Shown: positions 40,600 through 51,219, counted from the first letter of the stretch. The stretch: 52,983 bases of DNA from Cryomorphaceae bacterium (GCA_011525035.1 WTIZ01000060.1:65096-118078), one strand, 5' to 3'. The notes: generated by a model not told the origin, from the letters alone. Numbers and translations: made by a program.

Positions 40600-41070
40600 T
40601 TACTTCACAAACACCTTGATCGAGGCGCTCATGTCGCGGCCGTACGAAGCGTGTACGCCGTTGGCGAATTGCATACCCAAACGAACTTCGCCCATGGGTA
40701 GGGTTACTGTATCAGAAGTTTGACCGCCGCCGTAGTGGATATTTACACTATCCGCAGGAACAACCTCACCTTTTGCAAGGAATGCATTGCCAATCAATAG
40801 GTGGTGGTGGCCTGTGCCTTCCACAATCTCGCCCGCTGGGCGCACTTCCATACCTTCTACGCCGAATTCTACGTACACAGGATTGGTAACTGTGTCGCCG
40901 TTTTCAAGGTTCGCGAAGAATACGCGGCCTGTAGCTTCGTCCATTTCCTCCGGAGCCATGCTCTCGTGGTTGTGGTCGTGGCCTTCGTGGTTTTCTGCCG
41001 GTGCTTCGGCTGGCTGGCTACAGCTAAATGCGATAGCGCCGAGCGCTGATAATAGGAGTGTTTTTTTCAT
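40600..41070 (-). CDS. DUF4399-like lipoprotein with His-rich linker
   Basis: A 156-residue lipoprotein (MKKTLLLSALGAIAFSC; start at the ATG 41068-41070, not the earlier ATG in frame). After the signal a His-rich stretch HEGHDHNHESM may bind metal ions. The domain RVFFANLENGDTVTNPVYVEFGVEGMEVRPAGE with GTGHHHLLIG and LGMQFANGVHASYG is characteristic of DUF4399. Function is unknown; it is probably periplasmic or surface-exposed. It is separated by one base from the biotinyl-domain gene. Confidence 0.85.
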   Translation of the reverse strand: MKKTLLLSALGAIAFSCSQPAEAPAENHEGHDHNHESMAPEEMDEATGRVFFANLENGDTVTNPVYVEFGVEGMEVRPAGEIVEGTGHHHLLIGNAFLAKGEVVPADSVNIHYGGGQTSDTVTLPMGEVRLGMQFANGVHASYGRDMSASIKVFVK

Positions 41071-41071
41071 G

Positions 41072-41572
41072 TTATTCAAAGTCAATAAGTACGTTATTCT
41101 TTTCAACAGCATCACCCACCGAAACGTTCACGGATTTTACCGTTCCGTCTTGTTCGGCCTTGAGCATGTTCTCCATTTTCATGGCTTCCAGGATGAGTAG
41201 TCCCTCACCTTTGGCCACCGCTTGGCCGGGCTGCACCATTACATCGAGCACCTTGCCCGGCATAGGTGCCTTGAGCTTGGTAGCCTTGGCGGTGTTTGCC
41301 GCAGACATGCCCATCTGCTCTAGGAGGAGGTCATAGTGGTCCTTGGCGTTGAGCTCGAGCAATTGGCCATTGATCTTCAGCGTAAAGGTCTTGCCGTCTT
41401 CGCTGCGCTCCACCCATTGCACGTAATAGGATTTATGGTCCTTCAAAATGTGCCAAGTACGACCGTCCATCTTTTCGATGTCTAGGTTGTAATAGGTGCC
41501 GTCGAGCAACCCTTCAGCCGGGTTGTTGTCTGGGGCAACTTCAAAGGTGTTCTTTCCTGTGATCTTGTACAT
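41072..41572 (-). CDS. Biotin carboxyl carrier domain protein
   Basis: A 166-residue soluble protein. The C-terminal 75 residues form a biotinyl domain: KLKAPMPGKVLDVMVQPGQAVAKGEGLLILEAMKMENMLKA, where the lysine in EAMKM is the biotinylation site. The N-terminal part (YYNLDIEKMDGRTWHILKDHKSYYVQWVE) resembles the carboxyltransferase-side region of acyl-CoA carboxylase carrier subunits. It would shuttle carboxyl groups in an acetyl- or propionyl-CoA carboxylase. The partner biotin carboxylase and carboxyltransferase are not in the window. Its place at the end of a starch operon has no clear explanation. Confidence 0.9.
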   Translation of the reverse strand: MYKITGKNTFEVAPDNNPAEGLLDGTYYNLDIEKMDGRTWHILKDHKSYYVQWVERSEDGKTFTLKINGQLLELNAKDHYDLLLEQMGMSAANTAKATKLKAPMPGKVLDVMVQPGQAVAKGEGLLILEAMKMENMLKAEQDGTVKSVNVSVGDAVEKNNVLIDFE

Positions 41573-41598
41573 GTGGTGGTTCTTTAACGAGCTTAAAG

Positions 41599-42945
41599 TT
41601 ACTCGTTCCCCGCCAAAGTTTTGGTGTAGATTTTCGCTCCGTGTATATCAATAACCAATTCTCCTGCGTCCTCACCCCCAACAACTTCACCGCCACCGAA
41701 GGCGAAATAGCCGTTGACTTGATCCTCGCCGAGGGTTCTAGAGATCATTACAGTGTTCGCTGTAGTATCTGTGCTCAGGGTCATTTCACCACCGTAAGCG
41801 CCGTTCCACAAAGCAGGATGGTTGTGCTTTAATTCAAAAAGGGAGGCGTAAAATTCTGCATGGTCGGTATTCGCGGACCAATTCACACCCACCGTATCCT
41901 TGCTAAAGAATGGGAATCTGAAATCGATCCCAGCTTCTTGCCCGGTGTACAACAACGGGAAACTTTGGTCCATCATGAATGCAAGTGCAAAGAAGGCGCG
42001 CGCATCATCGCCCATGCGCTCAATAGCGCTACCCTGCCAGCTGTTTTCATCGTGGTTGGAGGTGAAGTACAATTTCATTGCATCGTCGCCATATACGGTA
42101 TCGTTTTTAGCAGCATAGACCTCAAGATCATAAACGCTCTTGTGGCCCTTGGCGATGTCGTTCATCATGTGGTGCAACTCCCACCCGTAATCTGCATTGA
42201 AAGTGCTGAGCAAATGCGGCTCGCTCCATTCAGCAAGGAAGAAAAGGGGTCCGTGCTTCTCGCGCAACATTGGTATGGTGTGCTCCCAGAAGGCATATGG
42301 CACCATTCCGGCCATATCACAGCGGAATCCGTCGATGCCTGTGTTGCTCACCCACCAATCCATTTCTGCAGCCATAGAGTCGATCAAAAGCGGGGCGTCA
42401 TAATTCAAATCGGCCACGTCGGTCCATCCCGTTTTGCCGCCGTCGTTTCCGATGGCTTCCATAGGATAGCTGCCGTCCTCATCGCGCGTGTAAAAATCGT
42501 CGTTCGTTTCTACCCATGGGTGGTCCCAGGCACTGTGGTTGGCGACCCAATCGAGCAATACATGCATGCCCAATGCGTGTGCCTCGTCCACGATGGCTTT
42601 AAAATCTTCAACGGTTCCAAAAGCTGGGTTGACCGCGGTGTAATCTTGGATGGAATAATAGCTGCCGAGCTCGCCTTTGCGGTTGCGCTCACCAATAGGT
42701 TGGATGGGCATGAACCAAAGGATGTCTACGTTCATCTCGGCCAGGCGAGGGAGGTGCTCCTTAAAGGCATTCAAGGTTCCTTCTGGCGTGTATTGACGGA
42801 TGTTGACCTCATAAATATTAGCGTCTTTCGCCCATTCTGGAAGCTTTGCGTCTTCCCAGGTTGAGGTAGTTTCTGGTGCCGATTCCGGCGTGTTGCAAGC
42901 AGCCAATGTCAGTACTGCGCTTAAGGCTATTAAGGTTCTTTTCAT
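41599..42945 (-). CDS. GH13 alpha-amylase family lipoprotein
   Basis: A 448-residue lipoprotein (VLTLAAC). The ATG at 42943-42945 with the leader AATTCACACAAC is chosen over an earlier in-frame ATG. GH13 motifs: LLDWVANHSAWDHPW (region I), DGFRCDMAG with the nucleophile Asp (region II), FLAEWSEPHL with the acid/base Glu (region III) and FTSNHDENSW with the transition-state stabilising Asp (region IV). It should hydrolyse alpha-1,4-glucans at the cell surface or in the periplasm. It is 32 bases after the second GH13 gene and belongs to the maltodextrin operon. Confidence 0.93.
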   Translation of the reverse strand: MKRTLIALSAVLTLAACNTPESAPETTSTWEDAKLPEWAKDANIYEVNIRQYTPEGTLNAFKEHLPRLAEMNVDILWFMPIQPIGERNRKGELGSYYSIQDYTAVNPAFGTVEDFKAIVDEAHALGMHVLLDWVANHSAWDHPWVETNDDFYTRDEDGSYPMEAIGNDGGKTGWTDVADLNYDAPLLIDSMAAEMDWWVSNTGIDGFRCDMAGMVPYAFWEHTIPMLREKHGPLFFLAEWSEPHLLSTFNADYGWELHHMMNDIAKGHKSVYDLEVYAAKNDTVYGDDAMKLYFTSNHDENSWQGSAIERMGDDARAFFALAFMMDQSFPLLYTGQEAGIDFRFPFFSKDTVGVNWSANTDHAEFYASLFELKHNHPALWNGAYGGEMTLSTDTTANTVMISRTLGEDQVNGYFAFGGGEVVGGEDAGELVIDIHGAKIYTKTLAGNE

Positions 42946-42977
42946 GTTGTGTGAATTATTCTTGGTTGAATTGGCCA

Positions 42978-45236
42978 CTATTTCGGGCGTGATACATTTT
43001 GTCTAAAGGAGAGACTCTGCGTGATGCCGTCTGCAGGAACTGTGATGTCCCATTCTTCAAGGTAGCGGTCTTCATTGCTGTTGTTAAAGAAGAATCGTAC
43101 CTCCTGTTCCATGTACTTGCGCACAATGATGAGCAGGTGCGGCTCTGGTTGATGTACCGTGGTAGAACCGTAATTCAAGGCCATGAATTGGCTTCGAGTT
43201 TCATTCAATTGCGCAATGCGATCAAAGAGCTCCTGCTGGCGAGGTGAAAAGTCGAACGGCATCATCTTTCTGTTGTCCGGGTCGTTCCCCCCGTGAAGGG
43301 CAATCTCGTCCCCGTAGTAGAGGATAGGAATGCCTGGAACTGCGATATTGAAGGCGTGCATGGCGGCCATTTTTCTATACCCACGCTCTGTAGGTTCTGG
43401 AATTTCGCGTGTCCAACCGGCTAGCTTGCTGTCTTCACTCATGCTGAGGTGTCCAGAGGCCATAGAAGAGAAGCGCGGCTTGTCCTGATTACCGGAAATA
43501 TTACCCATCAAATGGTGGTGGCCGTAATAGGTCAGGCTGCTCTCCAAAGCCTTGCGCAATCGGTCGAATGTGGCCCCTTCTTGCGTGAACGCTTCGAATG
43601 CGGCATCGTATAGGTTGAAGTTGAATTGGGCATCGACTTTACCGCTACCGACGTAGCTGGCAATGAGCTCATCCGAGCCGTAGGTTTCCCCAATCTGATA
43701 CACATGGTCATCGCTTGCAGCACGAATTTTCTCTGTGAGCAAACGCGTAAAATTCATCGGGATGTGCTTGGTTGCATCGTGACGGAAGCCGTCGAAATCA
43801 TATTCTGTGATCCACACCAGGGCGCTATCGCTCATGAGTTCTGCGACGGTATCGTTACGAAGTTCGAGGGTCGGCATGAAGGTGTCGAACCAAGTCGTCA
43901 AGCGTTCCTCGTCCCAAAGTTGGGTATTGAGTCGTCCGTCTGCCGTGTATTTGTTGGTGGCCCAATTTGGATGTTTCTGGTACACCGGATGTAATTCATG
44001 GACGTGGTTAGCCACATAGTCTAGAAGTACATTTTGCTCCTTTGCATGCGCATCGTCGAGGAACAAATGCAGCTCTTCAGGAGAAGCGAAACGGTGGTCC
44101 GGTTTGATATTGCTCACAGGCCAATATCCGTGGTATCCAGAGAACGTACTTACGGGTCCTCCTTGGTTCCACAGGCCCCAAGCATTTTCTGGGTTTTGTG
44201 TGATTGGGCTGATCCAAAGCGTGTTGGTATGGAGCGCATCAAAATATCCATCGGCCAATTTCTGGCGCAATCCCTCGACATCTCCTCCTTGATAGTTGGC
44301 ACGAGGGTGCACGGCCGAGTCTTGAACGGGCTGATCGTTTCCAGGGTTGCCGTTGAAGAATCGGTCCACCATCGCGAAATACATGATGGAAGTGTGCCAA
44401 TCTTTACGGTCCAATTCCTCTGTATTACGAACCACCTCGCCAAACTTCAAAGGGATCAACCAATCCCCTCCTTGCTGGCCGTTTCTCGCGGTATACAATC
44501 TGATCCATGCGCGTTCCCATTCCTCGGCATCTGCAGGAATCGCAATGCTTAGTCCGTCCTCATCGCGTACAACGTCAATCACGCGGTTGTTGAAGAATGC
44601 TAAAACTTCTTGGTCTTCCGGGATGCTCGAAAATCGGAGGGCGCCTTCGTGCACGTATTGGAAATCAATGGCTACAGGGGCTTCACCGCCGCCGCCTTCC
44701 ACGGTCAAAACATTGTTGAAGCTTCCAAATCCATTGGGCACGGTTACTTCATTCGAAGGGTCCAATACTTCTTCGCCGTTCACGACGAGTTTGTAGGCAT
44801 ATTCACCGGGCGCAAGTACTAGCGGTGCTTCCCAGGCGTCGCCGGTCCATTTCAAGAAAGTGGCATCGCTGTTCCAAGCGTTAAATACACCTTTGACCTT
44901 CACCTCTTCTCCTTCGAAACCAGGAATGCTCAAGGTGATGGCGCGCTTGGCGCCTCTAAAGAAAGGCACGTCGAGATTCTCATGATCTCCATCGATATGC
45001 GCGAAGTTCAGCTCATGCTCTAGAGTACCCGTGATCACTTCTCCGTCGAAGTCTAGACCACTTGGTAATTCGAGCTGTCCATTTGCATAATCATTTACCA
45101 CAAATGCACTTTGGGTACCGTGATGAACGTGCGGCGAAGCCAGATCAGAGGCCTGCATGCGAAGGGGTGCTGAGGGCTGAACGTCACAGGCAGCGAGCGC
45201 TGCACTGATGGAGAGTATCGTTAAAAATTTCTTCAT
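42978..45236 (-). CDS. GH13 enzyme with N-terminal CBM48-like domain, cyclomaltodextrinase/neopullulanase-like
   Basis: A 752-residue lipoprotein (AALAAC). A starch-binding-like domain (EVKVKGVFNAWNSDATFLKWTGDAWEAPLVLAPGEYAYKLVVNG) lies at about 110-180. The catalytic barrel has LLDYVANHVHELHP (region I), DGFRHDATKH with the nucleophile (region II), YQIGETYGS with the acid/base Glu (region III) and SGNQDKPRFSS (region IV). In region IV the usual His before the Asp is Gln. It probably opens cyclodextrins or hydrolyses maltooligosaccharides or pullulan. It is preceded by a terminator hairpin, so expression may be lower than that of the GH65 gene. Confidence 0.93.
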   Translation of the reverse strand: MKKFLTILSISAALAACDVQPSAPLRMQASDLASPHVHHGTQSAFVVNDYANGQLELPSGLDFDGEVITGTLEHELNFAHIDGDHENLDVPFFRGAKRAITLSIPGFEGEEVKVKGVFNAWNSDATFLKWTGDAWEAPLVLAPGEYAYKLVVNGEEVLDPSNEVTVPNGFGSFNNVLTVEGGGGEAPVAIDFQYVHEGALRFSSIPEDQEVLAFFNNRVIDVVRDEDGLSIAIPADAEEWERAWIRLYTARNGQQGGDWLIPLKFGEVVRNTEELDRKDWHTSIMYFAMVDRFFNGNPGNDQPVQDSAVHPRANYQGGDVEGLRQKLADGYFDALHTNTLWISPITQNPENAWGLWNQGGPVSTFSGYHGYWPVSNIKPDHRFASPEELHLFLDDAHAKEQNVLLDYVANHVHELHPVYQKHPNWATNKYTADGRLNTQLWDEERLTTWFDTFMPTLELRNDTVAELMSDSALVWITEYDFDGFRHDATKHIPMNFTRLLTEKIRAASDDHVYQIGETYGSDELIASYVGSGKVDAQFNFNLYDAAFEAFTQEGATFDRLRKALESSLTYYGHHHLMGNISGNQDKPRFSSMASGHLSMSEDSKLAGWTREIPEPTERGYRKMAAMHAFNIAVPGIPILYYGDEIALHGGNDPDNRKMMPFDFSPRQQELFDRIAQLNETRSQFMALNYGSTTVHQPEPHLLIIVRKYMEQEVRFFFNNSNEDRYLEEWDITVPADGITQSLSFRQNVSRPK

Positions 45237-45248
45237 GTTCTGTGGGCT

Positions 45249-45273
45249 AAAAAAAGGCGCACGTGGCGCCTTT
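45249..45273 (-). terminator. Intra-operon terminator hairpin between GH65 and GH13 genes
   Basis: An 8-bp stem AAAGGCGC/GCGCCTTT with loop ACGTG. On the minus strand it runs into seven T residues. It lies 20 bases after the phosphorylase stop codon and 13 bases before the GH13 start, and would thin transcription into the two amylase genes. Confidence 0.85.
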
Positions 45274-45292
45274 CTAAGATAGTATCAAATGA

Positions 45293-47620
45293 TTAAGCAT
45301 GTGCTGCTGCTGCAGTGGATGCATTTTCTCCTGCGGCTACTTCAAACCACTGGCCGTCGATGGCGAATTTGGCTGGAGCGCCACTCACATTTTCGATGGT
45401 CATGCCTTCTGCGGTGAGGTTGGCTTTGAGCGTTGCGCCTCTCCAAAGGATGGAGAAGGTGAGGCCCTTCCACTGTGCCGGTAGCTTTGGTGTGAAGTGC
45501 AACTCCTCGTCGCGAATCTTCATGCCGCCGAACCCTTGTACCACAGACATCCATGTTCCTGCCATCGAGGTGATGTGCAACCCTTCGTGAACCTCGCGGT
45601 TGTAATCGTCGATGTCCAAACGAGAGGTGCGCAAATACATTTCGTAGGCTTTCTCTGGGTAATCAATCTGTGCTGCTAGGATGGCGTGCACACAAGGGCT
45701 CAAAGAGCTCTCATGAACGGTCTTCGGCTCATAGAAATCGAAATTGCGCTTTACTTCTTCTTCCTCGTAGAGGTGGTTCAAGAAGTAGTAGCCCTGCAAT
45801 ACGTCGGCTTGCTTGATGAAGATCGAACGCAAGATGCGGTCCCAGCTCCAGTGCTGGTTGATCGGGCGCTCGTCCAGGCTGAGGTCATCGGCAGTGAGCT
45901 GCTCCTTGTCTAAGAAGCCGTCCTGCTGCAATACCACGCCTAATTTCTCGCTCTTCGGGTAGTACATCTTGGCGATGATATCATTCCACTTGGCGAATTC
46001 TGTATCTGCGTTCAAAGCAGTCTTGCTGGTGATAGCGCTCAGCGCGTCCGCAGCATTTTCTTTCAGCCAATGGTGGGCTTCCAACGTCCACTCCAACGTC
46101 CACGCCGCCATGCGGTTGGTGTACCAGTTGTTGTTGATGTTGTTTTCGTACTCGTTCGGTCCAGTTACACCGAGCATTACGTAGGCTTCTTTTTCCTGTG
46201 ACCAATTCACACGCTGCGACCAGAATCGGCTAATACCTAGAAGGACCTCAAATCCCCCTTCGGCTAGATAGCCCCAATCCTGTGTGTGACGTATGTAATC
46301 GAATACGCCATAAGCGATGGCTGCATTGCGGTGGATTTCCTCGAAAGTGATCTCCCACTCGTTGTGACATTCTTCGCCGTTCATCGTCACCATCGGGTAC
46401 AATGCTGCGCCGTCGGTAAACCCGAGCTTGCCTGCATTTTCAATGGCCTTATCCAGCTGCTTGTAACGGTACAAACACAAGTTCTTCGCCACCTCCGGCT
46501 GCGCCGTTGCGAGGTAGAAAGGCAAACAGTATGCTTCGGTATCCCAGTAGGTAGAACCGCCGTATTTCTCACCGGTAAACCCTTTAGGACCGATGTTCAA
46601 TCTATCGTCCACACCCGTGAAGGTCTGGTTCATGTGGAAGATGTTGAAACGGATGCCCTGCTGTGCTTCCGCGTCGCCGTCAATCTCAATATCAGAGGTA
46701 ATCCATTTGTTGTGCCAAGCGGCTACGTGCTCACCACGCAATGCCTCATAGCCTTGGGCTGCTGCCGCCGTAGCGCTCGCCGCTGCCTTAGCGTCCAAGC
46801 TTGCCACGTCGTGGTTCATGCTGGATAAAACCGCTGCAAATTTTTCAAGTTTCAAGGTTTGACCCTGAGCGACTTCATAGCAGGCGCACTCGCTGACGAA
46901 CATGTGCTTTGCATCTGAACTCATGCCCCAATCTTGCGGCGCTCCGTCTAATGATATACTGTTGCGCATGGCCACAGTTACCTCGAAACCGGTCTTCTTG
47001 GTCTTGGCGTGTACATAGCTTGCGCCCGCTTCTTGACCTTGAGTTACAGGCTCCCAAAACTTCTCGTCGTAGTTGCTATCCTCGTTTTCTACATCAAAAT
47101 CTAGGTACGAGCACAATTCAATCTTGCCTGAGAAATTCTTTGGAGTAACGCTGTAGGAAATGGTTCCAATCTCGTCTTGAACGATGCTTACCAAACGTTC
47201 GGCTTCAACAGCTACAATCTTCCCTGAAGGAAGGGTTGCTTCGAAAGAGCGCTTGAGCAATCCGCTTTGCATGTCGAGCTCGCGGTAGAACGACGCTACT
47301 TCAGTAGCGGTATTAAGGTCCAATTCCTCTCCGTCGACCTTCACCTGAATGCCGATCCAATTACAAGAGTTCAATACCTTGGCGAAGTACTCCGGGTACC
47401 CATTTTTCCACCAACCAACTCTTGTCTTATCAGGGTAATACACCCCGGCGATGTAGGAGCCTTGTAGACTCTCACCGGTATAGGTTTCTTCGAAATTGGC
47501 ACGTTGACCCATGCGGCCGTTACCAATAGAAAACAAACTCTCGCTCTTCGGGTGGTTTTCAGAATCCCAACCGCGCTCGATGATCTTCCAAGGGTCTACC
47601 TCAGTATATTTATTGAACAT
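45293..47620 (-). CDS. GH65 glycoside phosphorylase, probable maltose phosphorylase
   Basis: A 775-residue cytoplasmic enzyme of the GH65 family: SLFSIGNGRMGQRANFEE near residue 30, the barrel segments GGSTYWDTEAYCLPFYLA, FEEIHRNAAIAYGVFDY, and the catalytic acid region LGVTGPNEYENNINNNWYTN, then HQWSWDR-like NQHWSWDRILRS and the phosphate-binding region near HESSLSPCVHAIL. It splits maltose (or a related disaccharide such as trehalose or kojibiose) with phosphate into glucose and beta-glucose 1-phosphate. It is followed by pgmB, as is usual for this enzyme, and by a sugar kinase. The leader CTTACACACATCAT precedes the ATG. Confidence 0.93.
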   Translation of the reverse strand: MFNKYTEVDPWKIIERGWDSENHPKSESLFSIGNGRMGQRANFEETYTGESLQGSYIAGVYYPDKTRVGWWKNGYPEYFAKVLNSCNWIGIQVKVDGEELDLNTATEVASFYRELDMQSGLLKRSFEATLPSGKIVAVEAERLVSIVQDEIGTISYSVTPKNFSGKIELCSYLDFDVENEDSNYDEKFWEPVTQGQEAGASYVHAKTKKTGFEVTVAMRNSISLDGAPQDWGMSSDAKHMFVSECACYEVAQGQTLKLEKFAAVLSSMNHDVASLDAKAAASATAAAAQGYEALRGEHVAAWHNKWITSDIEIDGDAEAQQGIRFNIFHMNQTFTGVDDRLNIGPKGFTGEKYGGSTYWDTEAYCLPFYLATAQPEVAKNLCLYRYKQLDKAIENAGKLGFTDGAALYPMVTMNGEECHNEWEITFEEIHRNAAIAYGVFDYIRHTQDWGYLAEGGFEVLLGISRFWSQRVNWSQEKEAYVMLGVTGPNEYENNINNNWYTNRMAAWTLEWTLEAHHWLKENAADALSAITSKTALNADTEFAKWNDIIAKMYYPKSEKLGVVLQQDGFLDKEQLTADDLSLDERPINQHWSWDRILRSIFIKQADVLQGYYFLNHLYEEEEVKRNFDFYEPKTVHESSLSPCVHAILAAQIDYPEKAYEMYLRTSRLDIDDYNREVHEGLHITSMAGTWMSVVQGFGGMKIRDEELHFTPKLPAQWKGLTFSILWRGATLKANLTAEGMTIENVSGAPAKFAIDGQWFEVAAGENASTAAAAHA

Positions 47621-47638
47621 ATGATGTGTGTAAGCTTC

Positions 47639-48283
47639 TTAAAAGTGAGCTACCAAAGCTTCAGGAGTTGTATCGCCCAATGCGGTGAAGTGGATATCTG
47701 CCTGCAAGGTCTCCGCATCGCCGATACCTACGCTTGACATGCCACCTGTCTTTGCCGCTTGGACCCCAGCGATGGAGTCTTCAAACACGACACATTCTGA
47801 CGGTTCTAGTCCTAGAGCTTCTGCTCCTTTCAAAAATACCTCTGGATGAGGTTTGCCGTTTACCACATTATTCCCATCAATTATCGCAGTGAACAATGGA
47901 GTGATGCCCAATTTTTCCAAAATCATGGGTGCATTCTTCGAAGCACTACCCAACGCGATTTTGATGCCCTGGTCGTAGGCAGTTTGCAAGAAATTAAGTG
48001 CTCCTGGCAGTGCGTCCTGCGGGCCTAAGCCCTGGACCAATTCTAAGTACCACTCGTTTTTCTCTACCATCAATGTCTGGAACTCTTCGTCGCTAACTGT
48101 AGCGCCGGTCCATTCGATGATTTTCTTGAGCGAATCTACTCGGCTCACGCCTTTGAGCTGCTCGTTTTGTTCTTCAGTAAAGTCGCCGCCCAGTTTTTGA
48201 GCGAGTTGACGCCATGCTTGAAAATGAAAAACGGCGGTATCTACAATAACGCCGTCTAGATCAAAAAGGAATCCTTTAATCAT
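47639..48283 (-). CDS. pgmB: Beta-phosphoglucomutase
   Basis: A 214-residue HAD-superfamily protein: nucleophile motif FDLDGVIVDTAVFHFQAW, substrate cap segment KGVSRVDSLKKI, GSASKNAP (motif II), NGKPHPEVFLKGAEALG and FEDSIAGVQAAKTGGMS (motif IV). It turns beta-glucose 1-phosphate into glucose 6-phosphate, via a bisphosphate intermediate. It lies 18 bases before the GH65 phosphorylase gene, and together they feed disaccharides into glycolysis in the cytoplasm. Confidence 0.95.
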   Translation of the reverse strand: MIKGFLFDLDGVIVDTAVFHFQAWRQLAQKLGGDFTEEQNEQLKGVSRVDSLKKIIEWTGATVSDEEFQTLMVEKNEWYLELVQGLGPQDALPGALNFLQTAYDQGIKIALGSASKNAPMILEKLGITPLFTAIIDGNNVVNGKPHPEVFLKGAEALGLEPSECVVFEDSIAGVQAAKTGGMSSVGIGDAETLQADIHFTALGDTTPEALVAHF

Positions 48284-48292
48284 GTGATCGGT

Positions 48293-49165
48293 TTAAACTT
48301 TATAGGCATCGAGCACTTTCAAGTACTCAAGGTGATACTTAATGAGTCCGTCCACAGGCTTGCGCATGATTTGTCCAAGACGCATTCCACGCTCTTCCAA
48401 CACCTCTTCAAGAATCTCGTGGAAGATAGCGCCAACACTACCTACAAAGTGCACAGGCACCTCTTTGCAGTTGTCGAAACACGCGATGTGGATATCTGCG
48501 AATTTTGCGAACCCTTCACGTACAATTTGCTTCACATATGGGTTTTCCATGTGCTTTCCAGCAAATCGGCTGAAAGATGCGAGGTACACGTTTGCATTAG
48601 GCTTGTTGTACACGCTGGTGATGATTTCGTCTTTGTCCAATTGGTACGTGTTGAAGAAATCTTCAGCCATCTCCGCAGGGAGCTTTTTGTATAAGAAATC
48701 GGACACCAAACGCTTGCCTATGAAGCTCGCTGAACCTTCATCGCCAAGAATGTATGCCAAGGCAGGCACTTCTTCGCTTACTTCGGCCCCATCAAAGAAA
48801 CAGCTGTTTGATCCTGTGCCGATAATACAGGTGATCGCAGGTTCTCCTGTATAGGTCGAGTAGGCACTTGCTACGAGGTCGTGATCGACATTTACGTGTG
48901 CATTTGGCAGTACTTGTTGCAAACCGTCTTTAACGATATCCTTCAAGCTTTCTGACGATGCACCCGCACCATAGAAATAAACGAATTCTACTTGGGTATG
49001 GATGGTCTTAACCACCTCGTTCTCACTCAACTCCTCGTGAATAAAAGAAGCTGAATGAAAATAAGGATTGAACCCCATTGTAGAGAAGCGCTTGTGTTCA
49101 GTGCCGTCTGAGTTTAGAACTACCCAGTCGCATTTCGTAGAACCACTTTCTGCAATTAATATCAT
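48293..49165 (-). CDS. BadF/BcrA-type ATPase family sugar kinase, probable glucokinase or GlcNAc kinase
   Basis: A 290-residue actin-fold ATPase: phosphate-1 motif MILIAESGSTKCDWVV, middle DHDLVASAYSTYTGEPAITCIIGTGSNSCFFDG (phosphate-2 region), LGDEGSASFIGKRLV and FVGSVGAIFHEIL near the C-terminus. This is the N-acetylglucosamine-kinase-like branch of the BadF/BcrA family, common in Bacteroidota. In this operon, next to maltose phosphorylase and pgmB, phosphorylation of the released glucose is the likely role; GlcNAc is the alternative. It follows gapA past a strong hairpin. Confidence 0.83.
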   Translation of the reverse strand: MILIAESGSTKCDWVVLNSDGTEHKRFSTMGFNPYFHSASFIHEELSENEVVKTIHTQVEFVYFYGAGASSESLKDIVKDGLQQVLPNAHVNVDHDLVASAYSTYTGEPAITCIIGTGSNSCFFDGAEVSEEVPALAYILGDEGSASFIGKRLVSDFLYKKLPAEMAEDFFNTYQLDKDEIITSVYNKPNANVYLASFSRFAGKHMENPYVKQIVREGFAKFADIHIACFDNCKEVPVHFVGSVGAIFHEILEEVLEERGMRLGQIMRKPVDGLIKYHLEYLKVLDAYKV

Positions 49166-49180
49166 AGCGAGTTATAGTAA

Positions 49181-49205
49181 GTCCCCGCGGCCCAGCCGCG
49201 GGGAC
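49181..49205 (-). other. Strong hairpin in the gapA-kinase intergenic region
   Basis: Perfect 11-bp GC-rich stem GTCCCCGCGGC/GCCGCGGGGAC with a CCA loop. On the minus strand it is not followed by a T tract (TTACTATAACTC), so it is a poor terminator and more likely an mRNA-stabilising or processing element that protects the pfkA-gapA transcript. Confidence 0.7.
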
Positions 49206-49216
49206 ATTAAATAGTA

Positions 49217-51201
<1,985 letters not shown>

Positions 51202-51206
51202 GGTCG

Positions 51207-51214
51207 CAAAGATA
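51207..51214 (-). promoter_or_regulatory. -7 box of the pfkA promoter
   Basis: Minus-strand TATCTTTG matches TAnnTTTG exactly and is only 5 bases from the ATG of pfkA. The predicted transcript start therefore coincides with, or is within a few bases of, the start codon, which implies a leaderless or nearly leaderless message. Confidence 0.55.
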
Positions 51215-51219
51215 GTAAC

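Noticed and set aside
41860-42864. Plus-strand frame of 334 codons over the GH13 gene
   Set aside because: It is antisense to a gene with all four GH13 motifs; length arises from codon bias of the real gene.
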